A stretch of DNA of 64,000 nt from Buddleja alternifolia (Eukaryota > Streptophyta > Magnoliopsida > Lamiales > Scrophulariaceae). A program made the translations under genes and the position numbers. Where the stretch lies: positions 26,228,591 to 26,292,590 of the forward strand of contig CM033393.1 in NCBI GenBank assembly GCA_019426215.1. Direction: 5' to 3'. Positions 51,901-63,567 of the stretch are shown here, piece after piece. The notes beneath the pieces are model-generated. The model had not been told where the DNA came from. It worked only from the letters and a program-made list of their open reading frames with translations, and made no database searches. Every line of letters begins with the position of its first letter. The first letter of the stretch is position 1.

Positions 51901-51904
<4 letters not shown>
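51630..51904 (+). repeat. 3' LTR of the copia element
   Basis: TGTTATGAA...TTCATAACA with intact short inverted ends, directly after the polypurine tract. Same length as the 5' LTR. Confidence 0.93.
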
Positions 51905-51953
<49 letters not shown>

Positions 51954-51992
51954 TAAGGGCATCTTTGTCTTTGCATTACAAAATATATGTTT

Positions 51993-52441
51993 CATTTGAT
52001 TATGGGGGCGGTAATCATCCACTTTAGAAACTCAATAATTAGTCTCTACTATTTTTGCATTGGGATTTTATATGGAATATATTTTTCAGAATCACATGGA
52101 GACAAATGGCATCTAATCTCAAAGCATAACTGGTTCGATTAATAATGCCACCTCAGCAACCCAATATTACTCAATTCTTTTGCCAACACCACATTAACTC
52201 AAAGATAATCGATATTATCCATCACTCGACGTTGACTGTTACTTTAAACACCATTAATTAAAATAGAACAAAAGATATTTGGATCAGCTCTGGTAGCCCA
52301 TAAATTTTACGAAAATTCTAGTTCGCTCTCATCTCAATATTGATTCAAGTATAATTCACAAAATGAATAATCAATCACATAATAAATATAATTTATTCAC
52401 TTTATAAAATATATTTAAGATTGATCAAACCGAAAACAGAC
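51993..52441. other. Non-coding spacer
   Basis: AT-rich DNA between the split MITE and the 10.7 kb gypsy element. No gene is seen. Confidence 0.5.
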
Positions 52442-53081
52442 TGATATACTAAAAAGTGATGGCCCACATAAACCCTTTTTACCTCGTTAATTCGTTATTA
52501 TCCAGGTTAATATACTTGTGTATAACAAGGTAAACGACCTAATGAGGTTGTAAACTTGGTATTTATGCCACAGGCTCCTGTCGAGTCTTGGAATTGCAAA
52601 ACACTACAAGATCCGCGTGTTTCTTTCTACTCGGGTCGGGTCGACCCATGACCCGAACCTACAAAGTATGATCCTGGCCGTTTCATTAAGAACACGTGGC
52701 ATCATCCAAGTTGATCATCCAGCTGGCGGAACAGTATTCGTCCAGCGTGTATGAACACTACAAATACCCGCATTTATGAAAGAGTAAGGGGAGAGAGAAC
52801 ACAACATTTATTACACTCGTAAGCTTGCTGATAGCTTCGTTATTTAGGCTAAGACTTAATAGTACGACCTCATATATAAATTTGGGATTAATCGTATTCG
52901 AATTCAATATATAATAGGAAAATCATATCTTAATTTGGAACTACGTTAGACTTAATCCCGGTGTGTTACGTAGGCCGCTCAATACTTCGAGTGCAGTCTA
53001 TAATCTTTATTTATTGGTATTTAGTTCGTCTTACGCGGTCATCCTGACTGTAAGGGGAGGGTTAATTTCTGACCTACATCA
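52442..53081 (+). repeat. 5' LTR of the Tat-like element
   Basis: 640 bp, TGATATACTAAAAAG...CTACATCA. It has a TATA-like 'ctacaaatacccgcattta' at about 52760 and T/G-rich 3' sequence. The 3' copy shows the same order. Confidence 0.92.
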
Positions 53082-53345
53082 ATTGGTGCCATATGTGGGA
53101 ACTTCCTGGAGAGTTGTTGAGTCTGAATTCTGAAGAAATAGCAAATGAAAGGGAAAAGCATGTTTGCATTGAAGGTTCGTCATCTAACGAGCATGCAGCA
53201 TCACCTCGAGAAGGATTGGAAGGGACAAGTGAGGGGAAAGTGACGATAACGAAGAGGGCCTCTCGATAAGCTGGTGCAAGAGCGGATTGACGAAGCATTG
53301 CGAAGGTTTATGGAAGCAACACCCACCACCCCAAATGTGCAATAG

Positions 53346-53780
53346 GTGCGTCATACCCCGTTGGCACCAAGAGTTTGTTTCGCGACCCGGAAGGAGCTAC
53401 ACCTGGATGAGAGAAGTGGGGTGAGCCGACCTTGGGAGATCAATCAGAAGAAGAAGTTGATAACTGAGTGGGAGCTAGGTCAGAGATTCGTAGAGGTAAG
53501 CAGCCCATACAAGATCACAAGGAAAAACCCATTCAATGGCCAAAAACCACTTCGTGTGGGGTCAAAGACGAATCCTAATAAATATTGTGAGTTTCACAAA
53601 GACGAGGGCTATGATACTGAGGATTGCTATCAGTTAAAGGATGAAATTGAGCGGTTGATAAAATTGGAATGTTTGAATGATTTTATTGATCGCACTCTAG
53701 TGAAAGTAAGCGCACATGAGGCCGACTGCAAAATAGAGGTAAGACAATCTCGAAGTAGATCACATGAACGAAATCAATGA
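53346..53780 (+). pseudogene. gag remnant of the 10.7 kb element
   Basis: The frame ends with the Tat-type knuckle N-K-Y-C-E-F-H-K-D-E-G-Y-D-T-E-D-C and K-D-E-I-E-R-L-I. Here the usual His is replaced by Tyr. The capsid region upstream is mostly deleted. A GAT/ATC-rich minisatellite-like stretch follows (53860-53940). Confidence 0.75.
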
Positions 53781-54073
53781 GGCTCCAGAGACGATAAGAT
53801 GTTTGATAAACCTCGAGAATACGAATATCAATGATATGATGACAATCGTCATTATGATAATTAGCGATATAATGATCACAATCATCACTATGACAATCGT
53901 CGTCGCAATGACGATCATCATCGCAATGACTAGCGGAGAAATGAGAATCTCCAAAAAAAGGAACTGAGAGAACATCGGGAGCAGAACCTCGCCAACCGAG
54001 GCAAGATACATTAATTGCGGGAGGTTCTGTTGATGGAGATTCACCTAATTCGAGGAAGAGGCATGCCAGGGAG

Positions 54074-54958
54074 ATGCGCTCGAATTATTATCATTCCGAG
54101 CCGTTGAATGTCTTATCGGTAGGTCACGCTGATCAATCAATTATCTTTGATGATCGAGATTATGAGGGGATGATTGTACCACATAACGATCCAATGGTTG
54201 TAACGATGGATGTGGCTAACTATGTTGTACATAAAGTTTTGGTGGATACGGGTAGTTCGGCTGATATTAATTTTTAGGATGTTTTGCAAAAAATGGAATT
54301 GGGAAAGATAGCTTTGAAAATGGTGAACACCCCGTTGATGGGGTTTACTGGGTCTCAGATTATGCCGAAGGGATCTATGGAACTTGATGTGTCGTTGGGA
54401 TCAACACCAAAATGGAAGACCATAAGGATTACATTTTTAGTGGTGGACACCCCGTTCGCCTATAATATGATTGTTGGTAGGCCGATGTTGAATAAATTCG
54501 GAGCAATTATATCGACACTCCATCTCAAGATGAAATTCAAGACTCGGGATGGAATTGGAGAAGTTCTTGGAAATCAACTCGAAGCACATCAATGCTACAC
54601 CACTTCGTTGAAGTCGGAGACCAAAAAGAAGCGTAAGAGAGAGACGACGAGGGTGCACCTCGTTGATCACGACACAGAGGTTTTGATGAAGCAGCTTGAT
54701 AAAAAACAGAAGAGGGAAGATACGTTAGTTCAACCAGTCGAGCACAAGATGATTCAACTTTTTGAGGGAGACCCGGAGAAGACGACAAGAATTGGAGGAC
54801 AGTTGGATTGGGAGATGGAGGCGAAGTTGATAAAGTTTTTGAAGAAGAACTCGGACATCTTTGCATGGAAAGTAACTGATTTTCAAGGAATTGATCCTTC
54901 GGTTATTGAACATCGTTTGAACATCGATCCCGACGCTAAGCTAGTTCACCAGAAATGA
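54074..54958 (+). pseudogene. Protease region of the 10.7 kb element
   Basis: V-L-V-D-T-G-S-S-A-D-I (about 54238) is the retropepsin active site. A stop at 54275 splits the frame. The second part has N-M-I-V-G-R-P-M-L-N and ends at 54956 just before RT. Confidence 0.85.
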
Positions 54959-55830
54959 AGGAATTTCGGTCCTGACAGAGATGCCATCATCGAAGAGGAA
55001 GTAAAGAAACTCCTATAAGTAGACTATGTTAATGAAATTCAATTTACTGAATGGCTAGCTAATGTAGTTCTTGTGTCAAAGGCTGGAAACAAGTGGCGTA
55101 TGTGTACTGATTTAACTGATCTAAAGATCGTGATATGACCTCCTTCGTTATAGCACGAGGTGTTTATTGTTACAACGTCATGCCTTTTGGGTTGAGAAAC
55201 TCCGGAGCAACATACCAACGACTCGTGAATATGATGTTCGCTGAAGAGATAGGTAAAACGATGGAAATATACGTCAATGATATACTTGTAAAGAATGTAA
55301 AGGAGGCAAACCATCTTGCTCATCTGAAGAAGTCGTTCGAGATTATGAAATGATACGTGATGAAGTTAAACCCCCACAAATGTACCTTCGGACTACGAGG
55401 TGAAAAGTTTTTAGGGTATATGGTGACGAAATGAGGTATCGAGGCAAATCCTGAAAAAATTGAGGCTATACTTAACATGGTATCTCCGAAAGGCCTAAAT
55501 GATGTTCAGAAGTTAACGGATCGTATGGCCAGTTTAAATCGATTCATTTCGAGGTCAGCAAACAAGGGCCCGCATTTTTTCAAAGTTTTAAGAAAAGTGA
55601 AAATTTTTGTATGGACAAAAGAATGTGAGAAGGCATTTCAGGAATTAAAGGTATATCTAACTTCACCTCCACTGCTAACAAAACCCGTGTATGGGGAACC
55701 ACTTTATCTGTACTTGGCAGTTTTGTTAGTGGTGATAGGTGTAGTATTGGTATGAGATATCGAGGGTGATCATTGCCCGGTATACTATGTGAGCAAAATG
55801 ATGCGTGGGGCAGAGTTAAATTATTTAAAC
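54959..55830 (+). pseudogene. Reverse transcriptase and first RNase H remnant
   Basis: RT begins with W-R-M-C-T-D-L-T-D-L but jumps from there to G-V-Y-C-Y-N-V-M-P-F-G-L near 55130, losing the block with the first catalytic Asp. The catalytic box is Y-V-N-D (about 55270). The connection (L-T-D-R-M-A-S-L-N-R-F) and RNase H start (P-L-Y-L-Y-L-A) follow with stops. Inactive. Confidence 0.85.
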
Positions 55831-55838
55831 ATTAAAAA

Positions 55839-56618
55839 ATGGGCATTGGCACTCGTGACCTCGGTGCGCAAGTTACGACTCTATTTCCAATCTCATCAAT
55901 TGTGGCGTTAACCGACCAACCTTTGAGGCAAATTTTGGTCAAATCGGATGTGTCGGGCAGGCTCATCAAGTGGGCCACAGAATTAGGCAAATTCAGCATT
56001 GAATATCGAAGTCGAACTGCGGTCAAAGCACAGGTAATAGCTGACTTTTTAGTAGAGATGTTGGAGACACAGACTGAAGTTCTATCAGTGGTAGGGTCGA
56101 CAGAACCTTGGATATTGCATGTTGATGGTTCGTCAATGACAAGGAGAGGTGTTGTTGGTGTATGGCATTGTTCACCCGATGGGTCGGACATGGAGTTTGC
56201 TATAAAGTTAAATTTTGATGTAACAAATAATGAGGCGGAATACAAAGCCCTAGTAGTAGGATTAAAAATGGAAAATGAACTACAGATAAGGATTCTTAAT
56301 GTGTATATTGATTCACAGTTGGTAGCAAAACAAGTGGCAGGTACATACGAAGCACGTGAAAAGACAATGATCAAATATTTGGCAAAGGTAAAAGAGTTGA
56401 TGCTAGAATTTGAAAAAATTGAGTTCTATCAGATACCGAGAGATGAAAATGAACGTGCGGATGCTTTGTCTAACTTTGCTAATAAGATAATGGGATCTAA
56501 GAGTCGTAAGGTCACGCTTCTTGTAACAGACCGTTTTGTGATTGAATTTCCGATGATGATTGCACCAATAGATGAGGCACCAAGTTGGATGGATTCGATA
56601 ATTGATTATCTCAATTAA
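55839..56618 (+). pseudogene. RNase H end and additional (Tat-type) RNase H domain
   Basis: A 259-residue frame. After the end of the first RNase H it carries a second one with H-V-D-G-S-S (about residue 90), N-N-E-A-E-Y-K-A-L, I-D-S-Q-L-V and R-A-D-A-L-S. These are the four acidic positions of archaeal-type RNase H seen in Tat-lineage elements. It looks intact as a domain even though the element is not. Confidence 0.85.
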
Positions 56619-56624
56619 GGTAAA

Positions 56625-57995
56625 TTGCCTGACAACCGAATTGAGGCACAAAGAATAACCAATAGGGCAGTGAGGTTCACGATCTTTGATAATGTACTAT
56701 ATAAACGATCTATTGGTGGGCCGCAGCTTCGTTGTCTAAAGCCCACAAAGGCACAATATGTGCTTCGAGAATTACACGAGGGAAGCTGTGGAAATCACCC
56801 AGCAGGAAGATCGTTAGCTCAAAAGATAACGAGACAAGGATACTTTTGGCCTACATTGGTGAAAGATGTGCAAAGTTTCGTGAAGAAGTGCAGAGAGTGT
56901 CAATTTCATTTCAATGAAATCCACCAACTAGGGAAACCCATGGAAGTGATAAAAACTGCATACCCATTCGATCAATGGGGCATTGACATATTTGGTAAAG
57001 ACCTTTGGAGAATCCCAACATTTTCAAGTTCGTTTATTCGAAAATAAAATATATAATCAAGTAAAAACCAAAAACAATTTGATAAATGCAGGACCATCTC
57101 CTCCAACACAAGGCCAAAAGAAGTTCATTGTCATTGCAGTGGAACATTTCATGAAATGGATCGAAGCTAAAGTTGTAGCTCGTATCACGGAGAAAGTCAT
57201 TATGGATTTCATCTGGAAAAATATTGTTTGCAAGTCAAATATAAGAAAATATATATATATATATATATATATATACACGACATATAACGAAGTTTGCTGA
57301 AGGAAAAATATTGTTTGCAGATTTGACATTCCAAGAATTTTAATCTCGAATAATGGAACTCAGTTCAACCGAAAACTTATCACATCTTGGTGCCATGAAT
57401 TGAAAATTTAATAGAATCTCACATTGGTAGGTCATCCTCAAGCCAATGGGCTGACGGAGGTTGCAAATAGAATCCTACATCAACACCTGAAGACCAGATT
57501 GGATGATGAACGAGGTACACGGGCGGATGAGTTTTCGGGGATACTTTGGGCATATAGAACGACGCTGCGGTCTTTGACGCGTGAGACACCATTTGTCTTG
57601 TATATGGTTCCGAAGTGGTGATCACTTCTGAAATTGGGATGGCTACGCATCATGTGGATTCGTACGTTCCCGATGGAAACACAAAGACTAGGATATTTGA
57701 GCTTGATGTGGTGGAAGAGTTTAGAGAACGAGCTTATGTAAACATTCTCACACAGATGAGTTCTATGGCGAGAACATATAATAAGCGTGTAAAAGAAAGG
57801 GCATTCCGGAAAGGGGATCTTGTTCTAACAAAAGTGGAAGTTTCGAGGCATGTTAAGAAGTTAGAGGCAAAATGGGAAGGACCGTATAAGGTGATAAAGC
57901 TAACGAAGAACATGACTTACAGATTACAAGATTTAGAAGGAAAAGATTTACATCGACCCTGGAATGATAATAATCTCAGAAGATTTTATGCATAA
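56625..57995 (+). pseudogene. Integrase with two intron-like interruptions
   Basis: The HHCC region (H-E-G-S-C-G-N-H, then C-R-E-C) is at 56775-56915 and the catalytic core starts W-G-I-D-I-F-G. The core is interrupted at 56995-57091 and again at 57234-57320; each interval begins GT, ends AG and leaves the frame open when skipped. The second catalytic Asp is Asn (S-N-N-G-T-Q-F) and the Glu is kept (P-Q-A-N-G-L-T-E). The C-terminal GPY/F region (W-E-G-P-Y-K-V) follows in a shifted frame at 57615-57995. A short block with stops lies near 57408. Confidence 0.85.
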
Positions 57996-58367
57996 TAAGT
58001 TTCGTACAAAGAATGACGAGACCTTTGTTCATTGTGTGAAGTTGAAATTTATAAAGATAATGATGTGAATTCTATCTTTTTAACGAAGCAATTTTCAACA
58101 TTTAAAGAAACGAGTTTGATATTCATTCGGTAGAGGCTAGGTAATTCGAAAGACAAATTATGTTAACGAGGCTTAATCAAAATACGAGGTAAATACGAGG
58201 CATGGGAAAAGATAGAAAAATTGATATTCAGTCGACACAATAAGTTCGATAATACGAGATTACAAGAGTTGTCCATTAAAGATCATTAAAACAAAAGGTT
58301 GAAATAAAAGACAAGTGCAAAAATAGTTGTTCTTAAATAACATTACAAAATGGAAGTAGCAAAACAC

Positions 58368-60930
58368 TTAATGGTTGGGAGGCTCGGCCTGATGATCACC
58401 AATACGATCCACGGTTGCATCTAACTCCCTTTGGAAAGAAGTGCTAGCACGGCTCTCATTTGGCTCAATCCCCAACGAGCGAACAATGTTGTTAAGCTCG
58501 GGGAAGTTGACATATTCCGACTCATCATCCGGTGTTAGTGATGGATGAACCAGATCCATGTTGACACAGTCTCGTTCAAATTCTCCGGGAATTACACCGA
58601 CATTGAACCCTCCAATTTGCTTCAGATAATTGATGGCCTTGTAAAAACCATCTCTTTGATCATCAATAGCTCGGGAGATGATAATGTAGTCGAACTGGGT
58701 CGAGCAGAAGAAGTCTTTTGCCTCGCTGAGTCGGCGTCCTCTAGCTTGGCTGCGAAGTTGGGATTGGATATGAACTCCTTGACCCCCAACTCGCAAGCTT
58801 TACATCGCACCGAGTTTAATACTTCCTCGAACTCCAGAAGCTTCCTCTTGAGCTCCCGATTCTCTGCCTGGAGATTCGCTTTGTTAGTCTGGAGCTGAGT
58901 GAACTTGGCCTTCTCGATATCCAAGCTCTTGCACATGGCGTCGAGCTCGGATTGGATTGAGGCAGTCTTGTTACGATCCAACTCGATCATTTTCAATTCG
59001 GCTGCCACTTGCTCCTTATAGTCAGCAAGCTCTTTCTAGCTAGACGAGCCGATATCTTTATGATGGGCACTATTGAGGGTGAGTTGATGGATGCATAAGG
59101 CAACCTGAATAAACAATCGAAAAGTTAGGTTGAAAGTTAGAAACGAGCTACATGCTTACGAATAAATGGATTAAAATGAACAAGCAAATAATTTACCTTG
59201 CAGAGGAGAGTGAAAACATGTTTCTCCACCCATGGGTGAGTATGGGTCATCATCACGAGCTTATCGCGAGGCAGCAAAGTATAAAACATCATTTCAAGGG
59301 TCGTGCTTGACCCTTCAGCACCTAAGATGCTGTTGTCTTTGTAAACTTACCACTTAGGGCTGATTGGTATAGTGTTTGGTCGTAGAATCGGGCAATCTAC
59401 GATGTTGTACTCCATGTAATCCTGGAGGCGAAGTGATTCTAACTTGTCCATTGCCTCCAGGATTTCTGCATCTGATCCCTCTGGTCATAACCCCCGAGGT
59501 GGGGCCTACGAAGTAGAAGGAGTTGAAGTTGGAAGAGAAAATTGTGTTGAAGATGGATGGGAGCTCGTGCTAACCTCAGAGCGCCCCCTTTTCTAAAGAA
59601 GGCGCAGGCTGCCATCATAGGGCTGAGCTGGCAGAGCCGATACATAGTCAGTTACGTCTGACATATGTGCATCCAAACCTCAGCTTGACGAAGGGGTCGT
59701 CAAAGTTCGGACTGTTGAAGCTTGATTGATTTGATGGTCATCTGGATCGATGATTTGAACCGAAGCTCGTATAGGCTGGCTTGGACCCACCCCTCCTTGT
59801 TTACGAGCAGCTGTTGCGGCCTTCTTCGTAGCTGTTGCGGCCTTCTTCGCAGCCTCTTGCTCGTCGATAAGTTGATGACTCATGCGTGCTTTACGAGTCC
59901 CCATTCTTGCATGAGTTAACAAATATTAGAATCTTATATGGTCGAATAATACAACATGTATGATGCATATTTTCTTACCAATGTCACTGACGGGATTAAC
60001 ATTGGCAACACTTAGCCCACAGGCTCGTAAAACTGACTCATGGACCAATGAAGTTTTGTAATACTATTCAAAAATTTCGTTGAGGTTTTCGAGTGATATG
60101 GTAGGATTTCTAATATCTACGAGCTTGGTAGGAACATTCAAGTTCCACTTACAACTTAATGACCAAGACTCACCTATTGGAGGAACAAGGAAAAAGTATT
60201 AATCCTTCTAGGATCCGAAGGATGAGTTTGGGTAAGCTTGAACTCCATAGTGTTTTTGGGGGTGAGCGAAAATAAAAACCTAACTCGTTAGGCTTTGTAC
60301 ATCGTTGCAATTTAAAGAAGCGTGAATGTCGGCGGGGTAATTGTAAGAAGTCATCAAAACGATAAAATACACTAAGTGTCTGTACGAGTTTGACAGAAGT
60401 TTAGTTGGGCAAATACGAAGAAATTGAAGGGTAGAGATTATGGCGGGGTGTAGGGGAAACTTAAGTCCAGCCATTAGATTGGCAATATAGAAAGTTTGGA
60501 ATCTTATCGGTGGTCGGTATAAATGATCTGTGGGACCGGGACATTGGATACGATAATTATTGAGGATATAATACTTGGTCCTTAACTCGGCAATCTTAGC
60601 CTCGTTAAGGGAGGAAGACATTTGTAGCGAGGTAATGAGATGAATATGGGAAAGGTTTGGAAATAGGTTAGAGTTGGGATCATCCCCACTCTCGTAATTT
60701 GCATACGAGGCAGGGCCTGGATGATCCTCGACTACTCCTGACACCTCGGGCACATTCATCTCCTCATCACTGTCGGAAGAACTTTCCGAATCAGAATCTG
60801 AGCTATCCTCGGAACTACTACTGACATTTACCCTACGACTAAGGGGGGCTTGAGCTATTGGTTCGTTAATTTTCTCCATATTGGAGTCTCCTAAAATATC
60901 TACAATGTCATCTCTGGGATCTAAGGCCAT
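58368..60930 (-). pseudogene. Antisense gypsy-associated gene (PF04195-like), broken
   Basis: Minus-strand coding-like segments lie between pol and the 3' LTR. 60930-60280 has an acidic Ser/Asp-rich start, then Y-R-P-P-I-R-F-Q-T-F-Y, then G-L-K-F-P-L-H-P. That is the pattern of the 'putative gypsy type transposon' family (PF04195). Further segments are at about 60270-60160, 59922-59680 (basic, Ala/Lys-rich), 59645-59439, and 59008-58622 continuing to 58368 in another frame (long coiled coil). They probably were exons of one gene; 'cag/gtgag'-type junctions appear near 60175. Frameshifts occur near 58790-58700. The role in the element is unknown. Antisense extra genes are known in Grande-type Tat elements. 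Confidence 0.65.
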
Positions 60931-62002
60931 AATGTATAGAATTTAAAAGAAGATGAAAGAAAGAGACACTATACCAAAGTAGAATCGGCGGACGATGTGG
61001 ATGAACAAATGACTCTAAACCGACGGACGAAGTGGATGAATACCGACTCTAAACTGATTCTTGCTCTACGAGGCAGATATCAATCTTTTTTGCTGAAGGT
61101 TGTGTGAAATAAATGAGGTAAATTTCGAACAGTTTATATAGTAGGGTAAAAATGAGATACGGACGGCTTAGATCAATTCAAGAGTTTCTAATCTGACGGT
61201 TCAAATTAGGTGACGTTTCAAGTTCACCGTGCCATCTCGAAAATGACAATTGGCAGAAGTAATAATTACCGCGGCGCGCGTGAAGGTGTCAGAGCATTTA
61301 TTGCGTTGTCTGACACATCTATAACTCGTTACTTTGTCACTAATTCTCAAAAATTCAATATAAATCATAAATTTTCGTCATCACTAACGAAGTGAGGGAC
61401 TTAATGATATACTAAAAAGTGATGGCCCACATGAACCCTTTTTACCTCGTTAATTCGTTACTATCCAAGTTAATATACCTGTGTATAACAAGGAAAACAA
61501 CCTAATGAGGTAGTAAACTTGGTATTTATGCCACAAGCCCCTGTCGAGTCTTGGAATTGCAAAACACTACAAGATCCGCATGTTTCTTTCTACTCGTGTC
61601 GGGTTGACCCATGACCCGACCCTACGAAGTACGATCCTGGCCATTCAATAAGAACACGTGGCATCATCTAAGTAGATCATCCAGCTGACGGAACATTATT
61701 TGTCCAGCGTGTATTTACACTATAAATACCCGCATTTATGAATGAGTAAGGGGAGAGAGAACACGACATTTATTACACTCGTAAGCTTGCTCATAGTTTC
61801 GTTATTTAGGCTAAGACTTAACAGTACGACCTCATATATAAATTTGGGATTAATCGTATTCGAATTCAATATACAGTAGGAAAATCATATTTTAATTTGG
61901 AACTACGTTAGACTTGATCTCGGTGTGGTACGTAAGCAGCTCGATACTTTGAGTGCAGTCTAGAATCTTTATTTATTGGTATTTAGTTCGTTTTACGAGG
62001 TC

Positions 62003-62624
62003 TAGGGATGGCAACGGGCGGGTATTGCAGGACTCGTTACCCGCCCCGTTAAGGATTTTTCATACCCAGACGTGCCCCGGACCTAGTGGGTACCCGGCGA
62101 GTCCGGGTCCTACCCATTCAATCCGGCCGAATTTTTTTTTTGACATTTTTTAGTCTATTTTATTCTCACAAACACATTCACAACATATAAAATAAGTGAA
62201 TAACATCGAATTGATGATTCAATGTAAACAAATCCACTACAAGTCATTCGATACTTAAATACAAAAAAAAATTCAAAATAACTAAACAAGTACAAAGTTT
62301 AAAAAAATTAGATATATAATGATTGATGGTTTGTTGTTGAAGGGTAGAATGATTGAGAACATTTTTTTGATATAATTTATAAATACTAATAAATATTAAT
62401 AATAATTAGATATATAAAATTAAAAAAAATAATATTATGTTAATAAACCGAGGTGGGTCCGGGACGGGTATCGACTGGACTCGTTACCCGCCCCACACTC
62501 GGCCAGGTTTTGAATTTTGATACCCGAACCCGGACCTGACCCCCTTTTTTTGGACTCATACCCGCCCCAATAGGGGAGAGTCCGGGGCGGGTACTCGTTA
62601 GACCCGACCCCATTGCCATCCCTA
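62003..62624. mobile_element. hAT-type MITE, 622 bp, in the 3' LTR
   Basis: Ends TAGGGATGGCAA / TTGCCATCCCTA, with a perfect 8-bp duplication ACGAGGTC (61995-62002, 62625-62632). Subterminal DNA is rich in GGGTACCCG-type words. No transposase. Confidence 0.93.
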
Positions 62625-62646
62625 ACGAGGTCATTCAGGAGGGTTA

Positions 62647-63119
62647 GGCTTTGTTTGTTTGTGTTTTCATTATACTTTTTTCTTTTCCATTTTCATCTCA
62701 AAATGGAAATATACACTTTACACTGTTTTTAATTGAAAATATTCTCATTTTCATTCTTGTTTTTACGTTCCCGAAATTTTTTAATCATTTATTTAAAATT
62801 ATATTTCACATCACTTATCTCACATTTTCTCTCTCATTCACCCATCATCATCCTCTCTCTGTCCTCTTTCATCCACCCATCACCATCCTCTCTCTCTTCT
62901 CTCTCATCAATATTCAACATCAAATCCAATACTATTTATCTAATTATTACTTTCAATCATTTCACACATCTCACTCACAAATTTCAACCATTTTAAAAAC
63001 ACAATCAAACAAACCTACTTTTTTTTACTTTTCTCACACAAAAATCAAAAAACATGATCTCTCATACATTTTAAAAAATGACGGTTGAAAATGAAAGAAA
63101 AACACATCCAAACAAAGCC
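62647..63119. mobile_element. PIF/Harbinger (Tourist-like) MITE, 473 bp
   Basis: Ends GGCTTTGTTTG / CAAACAAAGCC with TTA target duplications (62644-62646, 63120-63122). The interior is T/C-rich. It lies in the 3' LTR 14 bp after the hAT target copy. Confidence 0.88.
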
Positions 63120-63202
63120 TTAATTTCTCACCTATATCACAGACTACAATTTTCCACGACTTTATTGGTCTTGTTTTAGGAAGTGCCGGATGTTTAATTA
63201 TT

Positions 63203-63567
63203 GGGATAATAGCAGACACCCCCCTCAGTTATGGGGTGATATGCACTTTGCCCCCCAACTTATTGAAATGTGCGATTTACCCCCTCACTTATCAAAAATG
63301 TGCACTTCACTCCCTCGGACAGCTCGGGCAGATTCAGGCACTTCACTTATCATAAAAATTGGACTTTTGCTCCCTGACTTATGTGTTTTTGTAGCACTTT
63401 GCCCCTTAACTTATGTATTTTGTAGCACTTTGCCACTACCTGAGCTGCCCGAGGGAGTGAAGTGCATATTTTATGATAAGTGAAGGGATAAAACACACAT
63501 TTCAATAAGTTGGGGGTAAAATACATATCACCCCATAACTTAACTGAGGAGTGTCTGCTATTATCCC
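63203..63567. mobile_element. Mutator-type MITE, 365 bp
   Basis: Inverted ends of about 130 bp (GGGATAATAGCAGACAC...) are flanked by a perfect 9-bp duplication TTAATTATT (63194-63202, 63568-63576). It ends 165 bp upstream of the start codon at 63733. Confidence 0.9.

Larger units (their letters stand above)
46443..51904 (+). mobile_element. Ty1/copia retrotransposon, two near-identical LTRs
   Basis: A 5.46 kb plus-strand element with LTRs at 46443-46717 and 51630-51904, 275 bp each. They differ at about five positions by eye (about 98% identity), so insertion was fairly recent. A primer-binding site follows the 5' LTR (TTATCAGCACGA, from 46720) and a polypurine tract precedes the 3' LTR (aagggggag, 51621-51629). 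Order is gag, protease, integrase, RT, RNase H, typical of copia and close to the Retrofit/Ale type. Gag has a large deletion and pol has several frameshifts and stops. It sits in a TA repeat, so no target duplication can be read. Confidence 0.93.
46370..51992. mobile_element. Hairpin MITE split by the copia element
   Basis: 46370-46442 and 51905-51992 are inverted copies sharing 'aaacatatattttataatgc', 'aaagatgcccttatgccatca' and TA runs. Removing the copia element between them leaves a hairpin of about 160 bp with a TA-repeat loop. The outer ends and target duplication are not clear. Confidence 0.7.
52442..63139 (+). mobile_element. Tat-like Ty3/gypsy retrotransposon, 10.7 kb
   Basis: LTRs at 52442-53081 and 61405-63139 (the latter with two inserted MITEs) and a perfect 5-bp target duplication CAGAC (52437-52441, 63140-63144). 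The primer site begins ATTGGTGCCATATGTGGG after 53081. Plus-strand coding order is gag, protease, RT, RNase H, an additional archaeal-type RNase H, and integrase; the second RNase H marks the Tat group. LTR divergence looks near 7% over the first 150 bp, so it is older than the copia element. RT has lost a block and a catalytic Asp, and many stops occur. Between integrase and the 3' LTR is an antisense gene. Confidence 0.93.
61405..63139 (+). repeat. 3' LTR of the 10.7 kb element, with two MITEs
   Basis: Starts TGATATACTAAAAAG and ends CACCTATATCA. Removing the hAT MITE (62003-62624) and the Harbinger MITE (62647-63119) with their target duplications leaves about 629 bp, matching the 640-bp 5' LTR. 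Confidence 0.9.

Noticed and set aside
62651..63088. 145-residue hydrophobic frame
   Set aside because: It lies inside the Harbinger MITE and comes from T/C-rich sequence.
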